The translations under genes and the position numbers were made by a program. Below are positions 18,432-26,272 of a stretch of 64,000 bases of DNA, piece by piece. How positions within the stretch are numbered: position 1 is the first letter of the stretch; the number at the start of each line of letters is the position of its first letter. The DNA comes from Actinobacteria bacterium HGW-Actinobacteria-4 (GTDB taxonomy: Bacteria > Actinomycetota > Actinomycetes > Actinomycetales > Demequinaceae). The notes below the pieces were generated by a model, which saw only the letters and a list, made by a program, of their open reading frames with translations, made no database searches and was not told the DNA's origin. Location: the NCBI GenBank assembly GCA_002841315.1, contig PHEW01000001.1, forward strand, positions 124,001 to 188,000, given 5' to 3'.

Positions 18432-18929
18432 CTAACCGTCGCCAAAGATGCGGCCGTAGGGCCCAGTGGCCGGGTCCGCGAAGCCTTGGCCCTTGTCGAA
18501 CGGCTTGGCACCCTCGGCCTCCGCGGCGAGTTCTGCCTCGCCGGAGAACGTCAGCGACACCGAGTTGATGCAGTAGCGGTCGCCGGTGGGGGTTTGCGGG
18601 GCGTCAGGGAACACGTGCCCCAGGTGGGAGTCGCACGTGGCGCAGCGCACCTCGGTGCGGATCATGCCCAGCGCGGTGTCTTCGAGCAGCACCACGGCGT
18701 CGTTCTGGGCCGTGAAGAAGGAGGGCCAGCCGCAGTGGGAGTCAAACTTGGTCTCGGAGCGGAACAGCTCGGCGCCGCACGCGCGGCAACGGTAGATGCC
18801 TTCGCGCTTGTTGTCGAGCAACTGCCCTGTCCAGGGACGCTCAGTGCCGGCCTCGCGGAGCACGTGGAACTCTTCCTCGCTGAGTTCAGCGCGCCATTCG
18901 TCGTCGCTCTTCTTGATGGTGGGGCTCAT
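18432..18929 (-). CDS. msrB: Peptide methionine-R-sulfoxide reductase
   Basis: Reduces methionine-R-sulfoxide in damaged proteins. It has 165 residues, close to the family norm. Two zinc-binding CxxC pairs are present (CRACGAELF and [12 protein letters not shown]), and the catalytic cysteine is in [11 protein letters not shown]. The start is ATG 18929 rather than GTG 18935, because the strong AGGGAGGA site lies six bases before the ATG and directly abuts the GTG. It is the first gene of a probable two-gene unit. Confidence 0.95.
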   Translation of the reverse strand: MSPTIKKSDDEWRAELSEEEFHVLREAGTERPWTGQLLDNKREGIYRCRACGAELFRSETKFDSHCGWPSFFTAQNDAVVLLEDTALGMIRTEVRCATCDSHLGHVFPDAPQTPTGDRYCINSVSLTFSGEAELAAEAEGAKPFDKGQGFADPATGPYGRIFGDG

Positions 18930-19042
18930 CGCCACTCCTCCCTCTATGGGTCCAGCCTACGCGGACTGAGAGGTCCAGAACCCCGTCACGCACCTGGCCG
19001 CAAACGCGTAGCGCCCGGGCCTCTTAAGGGGGGTAGAGGACC

Positions 19043-19142
19043 GGGCAGCCAACGAGTTTTTCACCTGACGGCCGCGCGGCTCTCGTCGTGACGGCGTCAC
19101 TTAGTTCTACGCTGACGCCGTCCGATTTGTTCCCGGCTGCCC
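19043..19142. terminator. Nested hairpins behind the siderophore-interacting gene
   Basis: The core is a perfect hairpin GACGGCGTCA (19090-19099) / TGACGCCGTC (19113-19122) with a 13-base loop, just past the stop of the minus-strand gene at 19146. An outer pair GGGCAGCC (19043-19050) / GGCTGCCC (19135-19142) encloses it. Without a T-tract this is a likely but not classic terminator, or part of a larger fold. The rest of 18930-19145 holds nothing else I can name. Confidence 0.55.
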
Positions 19143-19145
19143 ACG

Positions 19146-19922
19146 TCAGGCGGTGTCCGCCTCCATCGCGGCGTTGAAGTCGCGTTTGATGGCACGCCAG
19201 TCCTCGTCCGTGTGGTGAGTGCGCCAGTAGCCCGAGATCGACAGGTGCGCCCGGTCCATGCCGCGCTCGCGCAGCAGGTAGCGCCGCAGCGGCTTCACCA
19301 TGTCAGCGTTGCCGTGCACGAACGCCTCCACGTCCCCCACCGGGAACGGCACCTCCGTGACCGCCTTGACAAGCCCCGGTCCGTACGCGCCGCCGTGCTC
19401 GTCGCGATGCACCCACATCACCTGCGTGTGGTCGGTGACCGGCAGGTCCACGTGATGCTCCGCGGATTCCACCTCCACAAAGGCCATTACTACGGCCGAT
19501 GCTGGCATCCGTTCCAGCGCAGCGGCGATCGCGGGGATCGCCGCCTCGTCACCTACCAGCAGGTGGGCTTGGGCATCGGGTCGGGGCGCCCAGTCGCCGC
19601 CGGGGCTGAGAAAGGTGATCGCATCGCCGGGTTTGGCGGCGGCTGCCCACGGTCCGGCGAGGCCTTGGTCGCCGTGGACCACAAAGTCAATGGCGAGCTC
19701 GTTGGCTTCGTGGTCGCGCGATCTGACGGTGTACGCGCGAACGGCGTCGCCAAAACGGAGCTTGACGTAGGTGTCCGCGAAGGGCAGGTCCGGGACGGCG
19801 GCGAGCTCTGGTCCGGTGAGGATCACACGCACCATGGTGGGCGACAGCCACTCGGTGCGCGCCACGGTGGCCGCGAACACCGGGCGGGCGGGCTTCAACG
19901 AGCCTGCGGAGGGGACAGTCAT
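19146..19922 (-). CDS. Siderophore-interacting protein (FAD-dependent ferric reductase)
   Basis: A 258-residue flavoprotein of the ViuB/SIP family that releases iron from ferric siderophores in the cytoplasm using NAD(P)H. The FAD-binding domain includes VRAYTVRS (about residue 72), and the C-terminal SIP domain ends with LSISGYWRTHHTDEDW, a family signature. The ATG at 19922 (MTVPSAGSLKP) begins the family-like part; the open frame reaching 20372 overlaps AzlC and is not real. No iron-box palindrome is visible in the short divergent promoter region. Confidence 0.92.
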   Translation of the reverse strand: MTVPSAGSLKPARPVFAATVARTEWLSPTMVRVILTGPELAAVPDLPFADTYVKLRFGDAVRAYTVRSRDHEANELAIDFVVHGDQGLAGPWAAAAKPGDAITFLSPGGDWAPRPDAQAHLLVGDEAAIPAIAAALERMPASAVVMAFVEVESAEHHVDLPVTDHTQVMWVHRDEHGGAYGPGLVKAVTEVPFPVGDVEAFVHGNADMVKPLRRYLLRERGMDRAHLSISGYWRTHHTDEDWRAIKRDFNAAMEADTA

Positions 19923-20018
19923 GAGGGCTTCAAGTCTAGATCGCGCTTTGGTGGGCGTCAGCGAGATGGAGCCAACGCGCGTCGCGGTGGCCCCGATTCT
20001 GCGTGACAAGATGGGCCG

Positions 20019-20783
20019 GTGACCCCTCCGTCCCCCGCCTTCGCGAGCATCGGCCGCGAGCAATGGCGTGACTTCTGGGCGGGCACGCGCGCCATGACAC
20101 CGCTCATGGCGGGATCCGCAGCATTCGGCCTTGCGTTCGGTGCGCTGGTCCGCACCGTGGGGATCGATCCGTGGACGGGCACGTTTGCATCGGTGTCCGT
20201 AGCGGCCGGGGCCAGCCAGATCGCGATCGTGGACCAACTGCGCGTGGGGGCGCCTGCCGTCATCGTGGTGCTGACCGCGCTGGTGATCAATGCCCGGCTC
20301 GCGCTGTATTCGGCGGCCCTCGCGCCTGTCTACGCGGCGTTCCCCCGTCGGTGGAAGTTGGGGCTTGCGCACATCATGACGGACCAGTCAGCGGTGATGA
20401 CGGTGCTGCACGCCGACAAGTGGCCCGATCCCGTTCGCCGACGCTGGTTCATCTTTGGCGTGTCCGGCCCGTTCGTGGGGGTGTGGGTGGTGGGCACGGT
20501 GGCCGGGATCGCACTGGGGCCGGTGATACCTGAGGCGTGGCAGATTGGGTTCATCGTGCCGCTGATGTTCATTGCGGTGGTCATGCCTGCGCTACGCACA
20601 TGGCCCGCACTTACGGCCGCGCTCGTGGCGGTCGCGGTGGTGGTGCTCACGAAGGACTTGCCGTACGGGCTCAACGTGCTGCTGGGCGCGCTGGCTGGAA
20701 TCGCGCTGGGGTCGCTGGTGCCAACCAAGCCGGTGCCCAACGTCGGCGAGGAAGAGGGCCCGGGCGGGGTGGAGACGCCATGA
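20019..20783 (+). CDS. AzlC-family branched-chain amino acid exporter subunit
   Basis: Large subunit of a two-component amino acid exporter, 254 residues. The AzlC fold shows as repeated hydrophobic segments, with GSAAFGLAFGALVRTVGIDPW and ASQIAIVDQL near the N-terminus and LVINARLALYSAALAPVYAAFPRRWKLG in the middle. The GTG start lies six bases after CAAGAT, a leaderless-type geometry. It is coupled to azlD by ATGA overlap. A second, related pair lies at 54995-56073. Confidence 0.92.
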   Translation: MTPPSPAFASIGREQWRDFWAGTRAMTPLMAGSAAFGLAFGALVRTVGIDPWTGTFASVSVAAGASQIAIVDQLRVGAPAVIVVLTALVINARLALYSAALAPVYAAFPRRWKLGLAHIMTDQSAVMTVLHADKWPDPVRRRWFIFGVSGPFVGVWVVGTVAGIALGPVIPEAWQIGFIVPLMFIAVVMPALRTWPALTAALVAVAVVVLTKDLPYGLNVLLGALAGIALGSLVPTKPVPNVGEEEGPGGVETP

Positions 20784-21094
20784 GAGTTTTCTTGATCTTT
20801 CTTGCTGCGGGCATTGGGACGTATCTGATCCGCATCTCAGGGATCCTGCTGCTTGGCGGGCCGCGTCAACTGCCTGAGCGGGTCAAACGGTCGCTTGTGT
20901 TGGTCGCGCCGGCCGCGATGGCGGCAATCATCGCGAACTCGCTGCTGCTGGAGGGCACCCAGTGGCGTGCGCCCGGCGCGTGGCACATCGCTGCCGCGGT
21001 GGCGGTGGGTGTGGCGTTGTGGAAGAAATCAGCTGGCTTGACCCTGCTCGTGGGAGTGGTGGTGTTCGCGGGACTACTCGCGGCGGGGCTGTAG
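20780..21094 (+). CDS. AzlD-family small subunit of amino acid exporter
   Basis: A 104-residue membrane protein with about four hydrophobic spans and the AzlD signature GIGTYLIRISGILLLGG. It pairs with AzlC to export branched-chain amino acids or analogues. The start ATG overlaps the azlC stop (ATGA); the frame continuing upstream to 20537 is inside azlC and is rejected. Confidence 0.92.
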   Translation: MRVFLIFLAAGIGTYLIRISGILLLGGPRQLPERVKRSLVLVAPAAMAAIIANSLLLEGTQWRAPGAWHIAAAVAVGVALWKKSAGLTLLVGVVVFAGLLAAGL

Positions 21095-21108
21095 TCCTAG
21101 ACTGGACT

Positions 21109-22092
21109 ATGAGCAACGCCTGGGTAGGGGTCAGCGAGTACGACCGCTTTGGGCCGTGGATCGACAAGGTCGAGGGTCCGGAAGACGTACCGCGCCTGTT
21201 CCGCACCCACCCTCTGGACTTCGCTACCGCGCGCCAAGTGCTCAAAGTGCCGCGCAACATTCCCCGCAGGGAAGCGAAGCCGGAGATGGATCTCTACGAC
21301 CATCTGCTGATCCTCGAGGACACGCAACTCACGGTGCTCAGCCGCATCACCAGCGAGGCCGCACTGAGCGCGGCGCCAGCGGACCCACGCGGGTATGACT
21401 CGTTCACTGCGCCGTTCGCAGAGGTGGTCGCCGTAAAGGATGTCGCCACGTTGCTCGATGGCCGATTGACAGTCGCGACGTCCGGTGGGGCGTCAACCAC
21501 CGTGCGCTACAACGCGGCAACGCGGCCCAAGATCACCGCCATGGTCAATGAGCTCCGCGAAGTGACGGCCACCGGTGCACCTGGGCCGATAGGCGCTGCG
21601 ATACAGAGCGGTGCTGGAAGGCTCGCGGGGTTCAGCGAGACTCCGGGCGTTGCCAATGCCGACCAACTGTTGGTCAGCGACTTCCTCGAAACCCGCCGCG
21701 GCAACCCCCAGTTGCGCGCATGGGCCAGCTACGGGCGCCGGCATGTGAAGCCCGGAGGCGAGGGCTTTGAGGCCGCCAAGCGAAGCATCGCTCACGCGCT
21801 GTCGCCCATGACCCTTCAGGGAGCGGTGTTCACCGTGGATGAGCACGCGCTCGAGATCTTTGGACGGCACGCGTGGTTGGTGCGCGGGAACACGCCGGTA
21901 CATTCGTCAGCCCGTTTGGTAGTGCCGCTGAGCGCGATTGATCGCATTGTGGTTGAGCCCAACGAAGTCTACCCAGGCGTCGCCATGATCACGATTCACG
22001 CTGGCGCGTGGTCCACGGACATTGCGGTGCCAAACGAGTCCGCGGCTCACAAGCTTCTCAGCACGGCGGCCGGGCCGCGAGCGCGTGGGTAG
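21109..22092 (+). CDS. Protein with two PH-like segments, function unknown
   Basis: A 327-residue soluble protein starting at ATG 21109, five bases after a TAGACT element. Two regions have the strand-rich then helical look of bacterial PH-like domains: LYDHLLILEDTQLTVLSRIT...KITAMVNELREV (about residues 62-150) and ALEIFGRHAWLVRGNTPVHS...AAHKLLSTA (about 245-320). This is inferred from pattern only. It follows azlCD by 14 bases, but the promoter-like element suggests it can be expressed separately. Confidence 0.7.
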   Translation: MSNAWVGVSEYDRFGPWIDKVEGPEDVPRLFRTHPLDFATARQVLKVPRNIPRREAKPEMDLYDHLLILEDTQLTVLSRITSEAALSAAPADPRGYDSFTAPFAEVVAVKDVATLLDGRLTVATSGGASTTVRYNAATRPKITAMVNELREVTATGAPGPIGAAIQSGAGRLAGFSETPGVANADQLLVSDFLETRRGNPQLRAWASYGRRHVKPGGEGFEAAKRSIAHALSPMTLQGAVFTVDEHALEIFGRHAWLVRGNTPVHSSARLVVPLSAIDRIVVEPNEVYPGVAMITIHAGAWSTDIAVPNESAAHKLLSTAAGPRARG

Positions 22093-22143
22093 TGCGCGTT
22101 TGGCCCTCCAAGACTCCCTCTAGTTTTGTCCCGAATGTCGCGC

Positions 22144-22149
22144 TAGCCT
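22144..22149 (+). promoter_or_regulatory. -10 element of leaderless start
   Basis: TAGCCT followed by six bases and the ATG at 22156; no Shine-Dalgarno sequence. Confidence 0.5.
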
Positions 22150-22155
22150 GGGCGC

Positions 22156-22872
22156 ATGAAGACTCCCCGCATCTTGGTTGTGTCCGTGATCGCCGCGATG
22201 GTGCTGTCCGCAGGTAGTTGCGATGCGGAGCCCGACGCCACGCCCAGCCCGTCGCCCAGCCCGGCGGCATCGCCTATTGTCACGCCGGAGCCGACGCCCT
22301 CGCCGGAGCCGGTGTTTGATCCGCACCCGCCGCTGAGCGACCTGTATGTCACGACGGACGGCATCCTGCCGCTGCAGATTGGTGTGCCGCTCGCGACCAA
22401 CACCGGTGCGGCCATGCTGTTCCTCGAGGTGGACTCGTGCTACAGCGCGGAGCTGGGCATCACCTCTGGTGATCTGGACCGGTGGATCGCTGACTACTCG
22501 CTAGGGATGCACCCGGACGGGTGGGAGATGCGGCCGTTTGGTGTGGATGTGTCTGGCGCGTTGCCGCTGTGGCGCATCGACGTGTTCAGTGACACGTTGA
22601 CCACGCCCGAGGGAATCGGGATTGGCTCCTTGCTCACGGACGTGCAGGCCGCGTACCCGGACTTGGTGACGGGCGTGAGCGATGCGCTCTCGCAGATCTA
22701 CTGGATCGAGGGCGCTAACGGCTACGTGGTGTTCGAGGTGCAGGATGACTCGGAAGGCTTCCAGCCGCCGGGCACGCCGCCCACGGTGATCTTGATGCGC
22801 GTGATCATGGCTGGCGAGGACCCCAACTGGCAGGCATCGAACTCCGGGAATGTGGCGGGGGCCTGCTTCTAG
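22156..22872 (+). CDS. Probable exported lipoprotein, function unknown
   Basis: A 238-residue protein. MKTPRILVVSVIAAMVLSAGSC is a signal peptide with a lipobox-like AGSC (cysteine 22). It is followed by a low-complexity Pro/Ser/Glu linker (about residues 25-60) typical of surface lipoproteins. The mature domain has aromatic and acidic segments (LRIDVFSDTL-like, GIGIGSLLTDVQAAYPDL), the latter reminiscent of domains that begin 'is set to turn point'. No known family is recognised. It is monocistronic with a leaderless-type promoter. Confidence 0.72.
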   Translation: MKTPRILVVSVIAAMVLSAGSCDAEPDATPSPSPSPAASPIVTPEPTPSPEPVFDPHPPLSDLYVTTDGILPLQIGVPLATNTGAAMLFLEVDSCYSAELGITSGDLDRWIADYSLGMHPDGWEMRPFGVDVSGALPLWRIDVFSDTLTTPEGIGIGSLLTDVQAAYPDLVTGVSDALSQIYWIEGANGYVVFEVQDDSEGFQPPGTPPTVILMRVIMAGEDPNWQASNSGNVAGACF

Positions 22873-22897
22873 CGGCTGGCGTTGGTGGCGCGCGGCG

Positions 22898-23128
22898 CTA
22901 CTTGTTCTTCTCGGTGTTCATGTTGGGGCTGCGCTGCTGCTTCTGAAGCTGCGCCGGGTTGGGAAGCTTGGCGTCGAGGTTCTGGTTGTGGACCTCGCCA
23001 TGGTGGGCGTGCTTGCCGGTGCCGTCGTCGCCTTGGTCCGGCCGGTGGTCCGCGGCGGTGGGGCGCTTGATGGGCATGTCGCGGTCCGCGGGGTTCTGAT
23101 CCTTGGGGCGGCGGGGCTTGTCGTTCAT
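22898..23128 (-). CDS. Small, highly charged, probably disordered protein
   Basis: A 76-residue protein rich in Lys, Arg, Asp, Gln and Pro, with no hydrophobic core (MNDKPRRPKDQNPADRD...). A good AAGGAG ribosome binding site lies six bases upstream of the ATG, which supports it as a real gene. It converges on the lipoprotein gene. The function is unknown; the composition suggests a disordered or nucleic-acid-associated protein. Confidence 0.65.
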   Translation of the reverse strand: MNDKPRRPKDQNPADRDMPIKRPTAADHRPDQGDDGTGKHAHHGEVHNQNLDAKLPNPAQLQKQQRSPNMNTEKNK

Positions 23129-23215
23129 GGCGAACTCCTTGCGCTGGGGGGTGGTGGCGGCTTTCTCTCAGGCTACGTCTGATGGGGGCTGGGCGCGGGC
23201 TGGGGGCGGCGCGGC

Positions 23216-23221
23216 TAGGAT
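23216..23221 (+). promoter_or_regulatory. -10 element of tRNA-Lys promoter
   Basis: TAGGAT lies nine bases before the first base of the tRNA, a normal distance for transcription to begin just upstream of or at the mature 5' end. Confidence 0.5.
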
Positions 23222-23230
23222 GGACCCTCG

Positions 23231-23303
23231 GGGCCTCTAGCTCAGTTGGTAGAGCAGCGGACTTTTAATCCGCGGGTCGTCGGTTCGAGCCCGACGGGGC
23301 CCA
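23231..23303 (+). tRNA. tRNA-Lys (anticodon TTT)
   Basis: Complete cloverleaf of 73 bases. Acceptor stem GGGCCTC pairs with GGGGCCC with one G-U pair; D-stem GCTC/GAGC; anticodon stem GCGGA/TCCGC around loop CTTTTAA; T-stem GTCGG/CCGAC around TTCGAGC; discriminator A. CCA is not encoded. A restriction-modification island begins directly downstream, but I find no repeat of the tRNA 3' end in this window. Confidence 0.97.
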
Positions 23304-23456
23304 CTTGGTGATGTCTCGGTTCATCGTTTTCACGTGTCTCGCGCTGTGTCTGACGCGACTCGTGAACTGTTCCACGCGGCACAAGCGACAATGGCCATCC
23401 TCGATCACTTCCGGCCGCGCGGCGAACACATCTCGGTTCCACAACACGGTGGTAGT

Positions 23457-23476
23457 GTCGACCGTATAACGTCGAC
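23457..23476. promoter_or_regulatory. Two GTCGAC sites flanking a TATAAC -10 in front of the R-M genes
   Basis: GTCGAC occurs at 23457-23462 and 23471-23476, with TATAAC (23465-23470) between them and a GGAGG site at 23480-23484. GTCGAC is the known recognition sequence of the XamI/SalI family that the downstream endonuclease resembles. Methylation of these sites by the partner enzyme could therefore alter expression of the operon. Confidence 0.55.
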
Positions 23477-23495
23477 GTCGGAGGATGACCGCAAG

Positions 23496-23708
23496 ATGAA
23501 GAGTCTACGTCGCCCGCACAACGAACTGAAGAACGCGATGCGTGAGCATCTTGGGTCCCTGAACGGCGGTGAGGCGTCGATAGCGGAGATTAAAGAGTCG
23601 GTCAAGCCGATAATTGGTACAGCGCCCGACTCGTCATACCGTAGCGCGCTCCAAGACAAGCGCTACTTCGAGCGCGTGAAGCCGGGGGTGTTCCGTCTTC
23701 GTGAATGA
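23496..23708 (+). CDS. Small winged-helix (HARE-HTH-like) protein of R-M island
   Basis: A 70-residue protein. The pattern LKNAMREHLGSLNGG-EASIAEIKESV, then SSYRSALQDKRYFERVKPGVFRLRE to the end, matches the HARE-HTH/ASXL type of winged helix found with DNA-modifying enzymes. ATG 23496 was chosen because GGAGG lies 11 bases upstream and the further N-terminal frame (to 23334) is not protein-like. It overlaps the methyltransferase start by eight bases. It may be a specificity partner or a controller of the operon; its role is inferred from position only. Confidence 0.72.
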   Translation: MKSLRRPHNELKNAMREHLGSLNGGEASIAEIKESVKPIIGTAPDSSYRSALQDKRYFERVKPGVFRLRE

Positions 23709-25377
23709 GCGACCGAGAATGTCGGAGCTTCCTGAGAACATGCACGACATGTTCCTGCCAACTTCTATCCCCGAACTTGTGGCTTTCGCGCGCGCTTTGG
23801 GCGCGGGTGAGGGAGGCGGTCTGTCCGACAGCGAGGCGACTCTAGTCGCGGAAGCCGGAGGCGAGCCGTCAGCTTGGGAGGTTCACTGGCTCAAGGACCT
23901 GATTCGGTCAGGTCAGGACCCGCTCGGCGATGCGTATTGCGCGATCCAAACACCTCAGGAGCGACGGCCGCTCGGACAAACCTACACGCCTCGCGCGATC
24001 GTAGAAGCTATGGTTGCCTGGGCGAGCGACCGAGAGCGTCCCGTACGAGTGGTTGATCCTGGCGCAGGCTCTGGCCGGTATCTCCTGGCGGCGGCCGCAG
24101 AGTTTCCTGAGGCCACGCTCTATGGCTCCGATATCGATCCGCTCGCTACCCTGATGTTGCGTGCCAACCTGGCGGTGATGGGTTTGACTGGTCGCTCAAC
24201 CGTTCAGGTGGGAGACTACCGTGCGTTGAAGCTTCCGGACGTTGCCGGGCCGACGCTATTCATAGGCAATCCGCCATACGTTCGGCACCACCAAATCGCC
24301 CCTGAGTGGAAAGCGTGGCTACACGAGACTGCGCGCAACCGAGGATTGAAGGCCAGTGGACTTGCAGGACTGCACGTCCACTTCTTCCTCGCAACGGCCG
24401 AGCACGGGCGGCCAGGTGACTACGGCACGTTCATCACAAGCGCTGAATGGATGGATGTGAATTACGGAAGTCTCGTACGCGACCTGCTACTAGACGGTCT
24501 CGGGGGCGAGTCACTCCACGTGCTGGACTCGAAGGCCGCGCCATTTGTAGACGCTACGACAACCGGGGCCATCACCTGCTTCAGACTCGGGGATCAGCCC
24601 GAGTCGATCTTAGTGCGTCGTGTCGAAACGGTTTCGGACCTCGGGAGACTGGATTTCGGCCGGGCGGTCTCGCGCCAACGTTTGGCTGAGGCGAGTCGGT
24701 GGTCTGTCTTAACACGCGTAACGCCGAAGTTGCCTGACGGGTACATCGAACTGGGTGAACTCTGCCGTGTGCACCGTGGTGCCGTCACCGGGGCGAACAA
24801 GATCTGGGTCCATCGGGATGGCGACGTCGATCTGCCGGCTAGGGTCCTGTTCCCCTCAGTGACCAAGGCGCGCGAACTCTTCGGTGCCGGCGATAGACTC
24901 GCGGCATCTAGCAGTCTCAAGCGTGTCATTGACCTACCAGTAGACCTGGACACGTTCGACGCAGAAGATCGTAAACTCGTGGATCGGTTTCTCCGACTTG
25001 CCAAGAAGCAGAACGTCCAAGACGGCTACGTCGCAGCCAATAGGAGAGCGTGGTGGAGCGTCGGCTTGCGCGATCCGGCCCCAGTCCTAGCGACCTATAT
25101 GGCCCGCCGTCCGCCGGCATTCGTTCGCAATGACGTGGAAGCTCGACACATCAATATCGCCCATGGCCTGTACCCGAGGCAAGAACTGTCGACCGCCACG
25201 CTGGATAATCTCGCGTCTTATCTGCGCTCAGCCGTTACCCTGGCCCAGGGACGTGTATACGCGGGTGGACTTACGAAGTTTGAGCCACGGGAGATGGAAC
25301 GTCTGCCTATCCCCAGCCTAGAGTCCCTGAGCGAAGGAGAGTTCAGTGGTCCAAGTTCCGCCGCCACAATGGGATGA
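23701..25377 (+). CDS. N6-adenine DNA methyltransferase, SalI/XamI-type
   Basis: A 558-residue modification enzyme. Motif I (SAM binding) is DPGAGSGR at residues 119-126, preceded by the frequent GQTYTP at 92-97. The catalytic motif IV is NPPY at 190-193, which indicates adenine-N6 methylation. The C-terminal third would be the target-recognition domain. From memory, M.SalI is about 587 residues and of this class, so size agrees. GTG 23701 overlaps the winged-helix gene; ATG 23719 is an alternative start. It overlaps the endonuclease gene by 32 bases. Rarer codons than in the flanking genes suggest transfer. Confidence 0.93.
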   Translation: MNERPRMSELPENMHDMFLPTSIPELVAFARALGAGEGGGLSDSEATLVAEAGGEPSAWEVHWLKDLIRSGQDPLGDAYCAIQTPQERRPLGQTYTPRAIVEAMVAWASDRERPVRVVDPGAGSGRYLLAAAAEFPEATLYGSDIDPLATLMLRANLAVMGLTGRSTVQVGDYRALKLPDVAGPTLFIGNPPYVRHHQIAPEWKAWLHETARNRGLKASGLAGLHVHFFLATAEHGRPGDYGTFITSAEWMDVNYGSLVRDLLLDGLGGESLHVLDSKAAPFVDATTTGAITCFRLGDQPESILVRRVETVSDLGRLDFGRAVSRQRLAEASRWSVLTRVTPKLPDGYIELGELCRVHRGAVTGANKIWVHRDGDVDLPARVLFPSVTKARELFGAGDRLAASSSLKRVIDLPVDLDTFDAEDRKLVDRFLRLAKKQNVQDGYVAANRRAWWSVGLRDPAPVLATYMARRPPAFVRNDVEARHINIAHGLYPRQELSTATLDNLASYLRSAVTLAQGRVYAGGLTKFEPREMERLPIPSLESLSEGEFSGPSSAATMG

Positions 25378-26272
25378 GGAACAGCTAGGCCTTCACGCCG
25401 CCGAGGCCATTCAGAAGTTCCGCGAAGCGCGAATGCATGAACCGCTGGAGCAGTACCTTGAGCAGTTTGACAACTTCCGTAGCGCCCTAGAGGAACTCAT
25501 AGAAGCTACGGTCGATCTCACACTCCTACGCGATCAGGCGGCCGAGCAACTCGCGCGTGCGGATATGCTCACCTCAGTCAGATACATCGCTGGTCCACCG
25601 ATCAGCGCTGATGACCTGAAGGAACTCGCTGGAGCAGGGGTGAGCTTAGCACCGACCAGGCTACGGCTCGATCCAGAGATGGCGAAGCTCATCATCGACA
25701 CCATCTTTCTTGGCCTGGATCGAGTCAGATTCCCCTGGATTGGCGAAGAGCGAGAGCCGACCGAGGCTGAACGGGAACGCGCCATCGTTGCAACCGCTGC
25801 GATGATTGCGACCCAGAAAGTCCAGACGGCGCGACGGAACGAAGCGAAAGACGAGCAGGAGGAAGCGGTCGCTGAGGCCCTCACGCGGAATGGTTTCACT
25901 CAGGTCCCAACTCGTGTGATCCAGAATGTCTCCCACTTTCCTGGCGTGGGCGAGTTCTGCCGAGAGAGCGACTTCGGTGGTAGAAAGGCAGACCTCATCG
26001 TGAGGATCTGGGATGGCAGGGTGCTTCCCATCGAGTGCAAGGTTTCCAACTCCTCGACCAACAGCGTCAAGAGGCTCAACAATGATGCAGCGGCGAAAGC
26101 CGAGGTGTGGCTCAAAGCGTTCGGTACGGCTACCGTGATACCCGCGGCAGTGCTATCTGGAGTGTTCAAGCTGCGCAACCTTGAGAGCGCGCAAGCGCGC
26201 GGACTAACCCTATTCTGGGCGCACCGGCTCGATGCGATGACCCACTTCATTGACTCGACGCGGACGTCGTGA
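25346..26272 (+). CDS. Type II restriction endonuclease, XamI/SalI-like
   Basis: A 308-residue nuclease predicted to cut unmethylated GTCGAC. A PD-(D/E)xK site is visible as Asp216 (RKADLIVR), then Glu230 and Lys232 (LPIECKVSNS). The N-terminal half is helical. From memory, R.SalI is about 315 residues and the XamI family cuts GTCGAC; I infer this specificity from family resemblance. GTG 25346 has AAGGAG eight bases upstream and lies inside the end of the methyltransferase gene, so modification is translated first. One 60-base line of this gene has 32 G+C, against 41 in a line of the enolase gene downstream. Confidence 0.85.
   Translation: MVQVPPPQWDEEQLGLHAAEAIQKFREARMHEPLEQYLEQFDNFRSALEELIEATVDLTLLRDQAAEQLARADMLTSVRYIAGPPISADDLKELAGAGVSLAPTRLRLDPEMAKLIIDTIFLGLDRVRFPWIGEEREPTEAERERAIVATAAMIATQKVQTARRNEAKDEQEEAVAEALTRNGFTQVPTRVIQNVSHFPGVGEFCRESDFGGRKADLIVRIWDGRVLPIECKVSNSSTNSVKRLNNDAAAKAEVWLKAFGTATVIPAAVLSGVFKLRNLESAQARGLTLFWAHRLDAMTHFIDSTRTS

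Noticed and set aside
23242-23442. Minus-strand frame containing GPVGLEPTTRGLK across the tRNA
   Set aside because: This is the well-known spurious translation of the antisense of a tRNA gene; it is not a protein.
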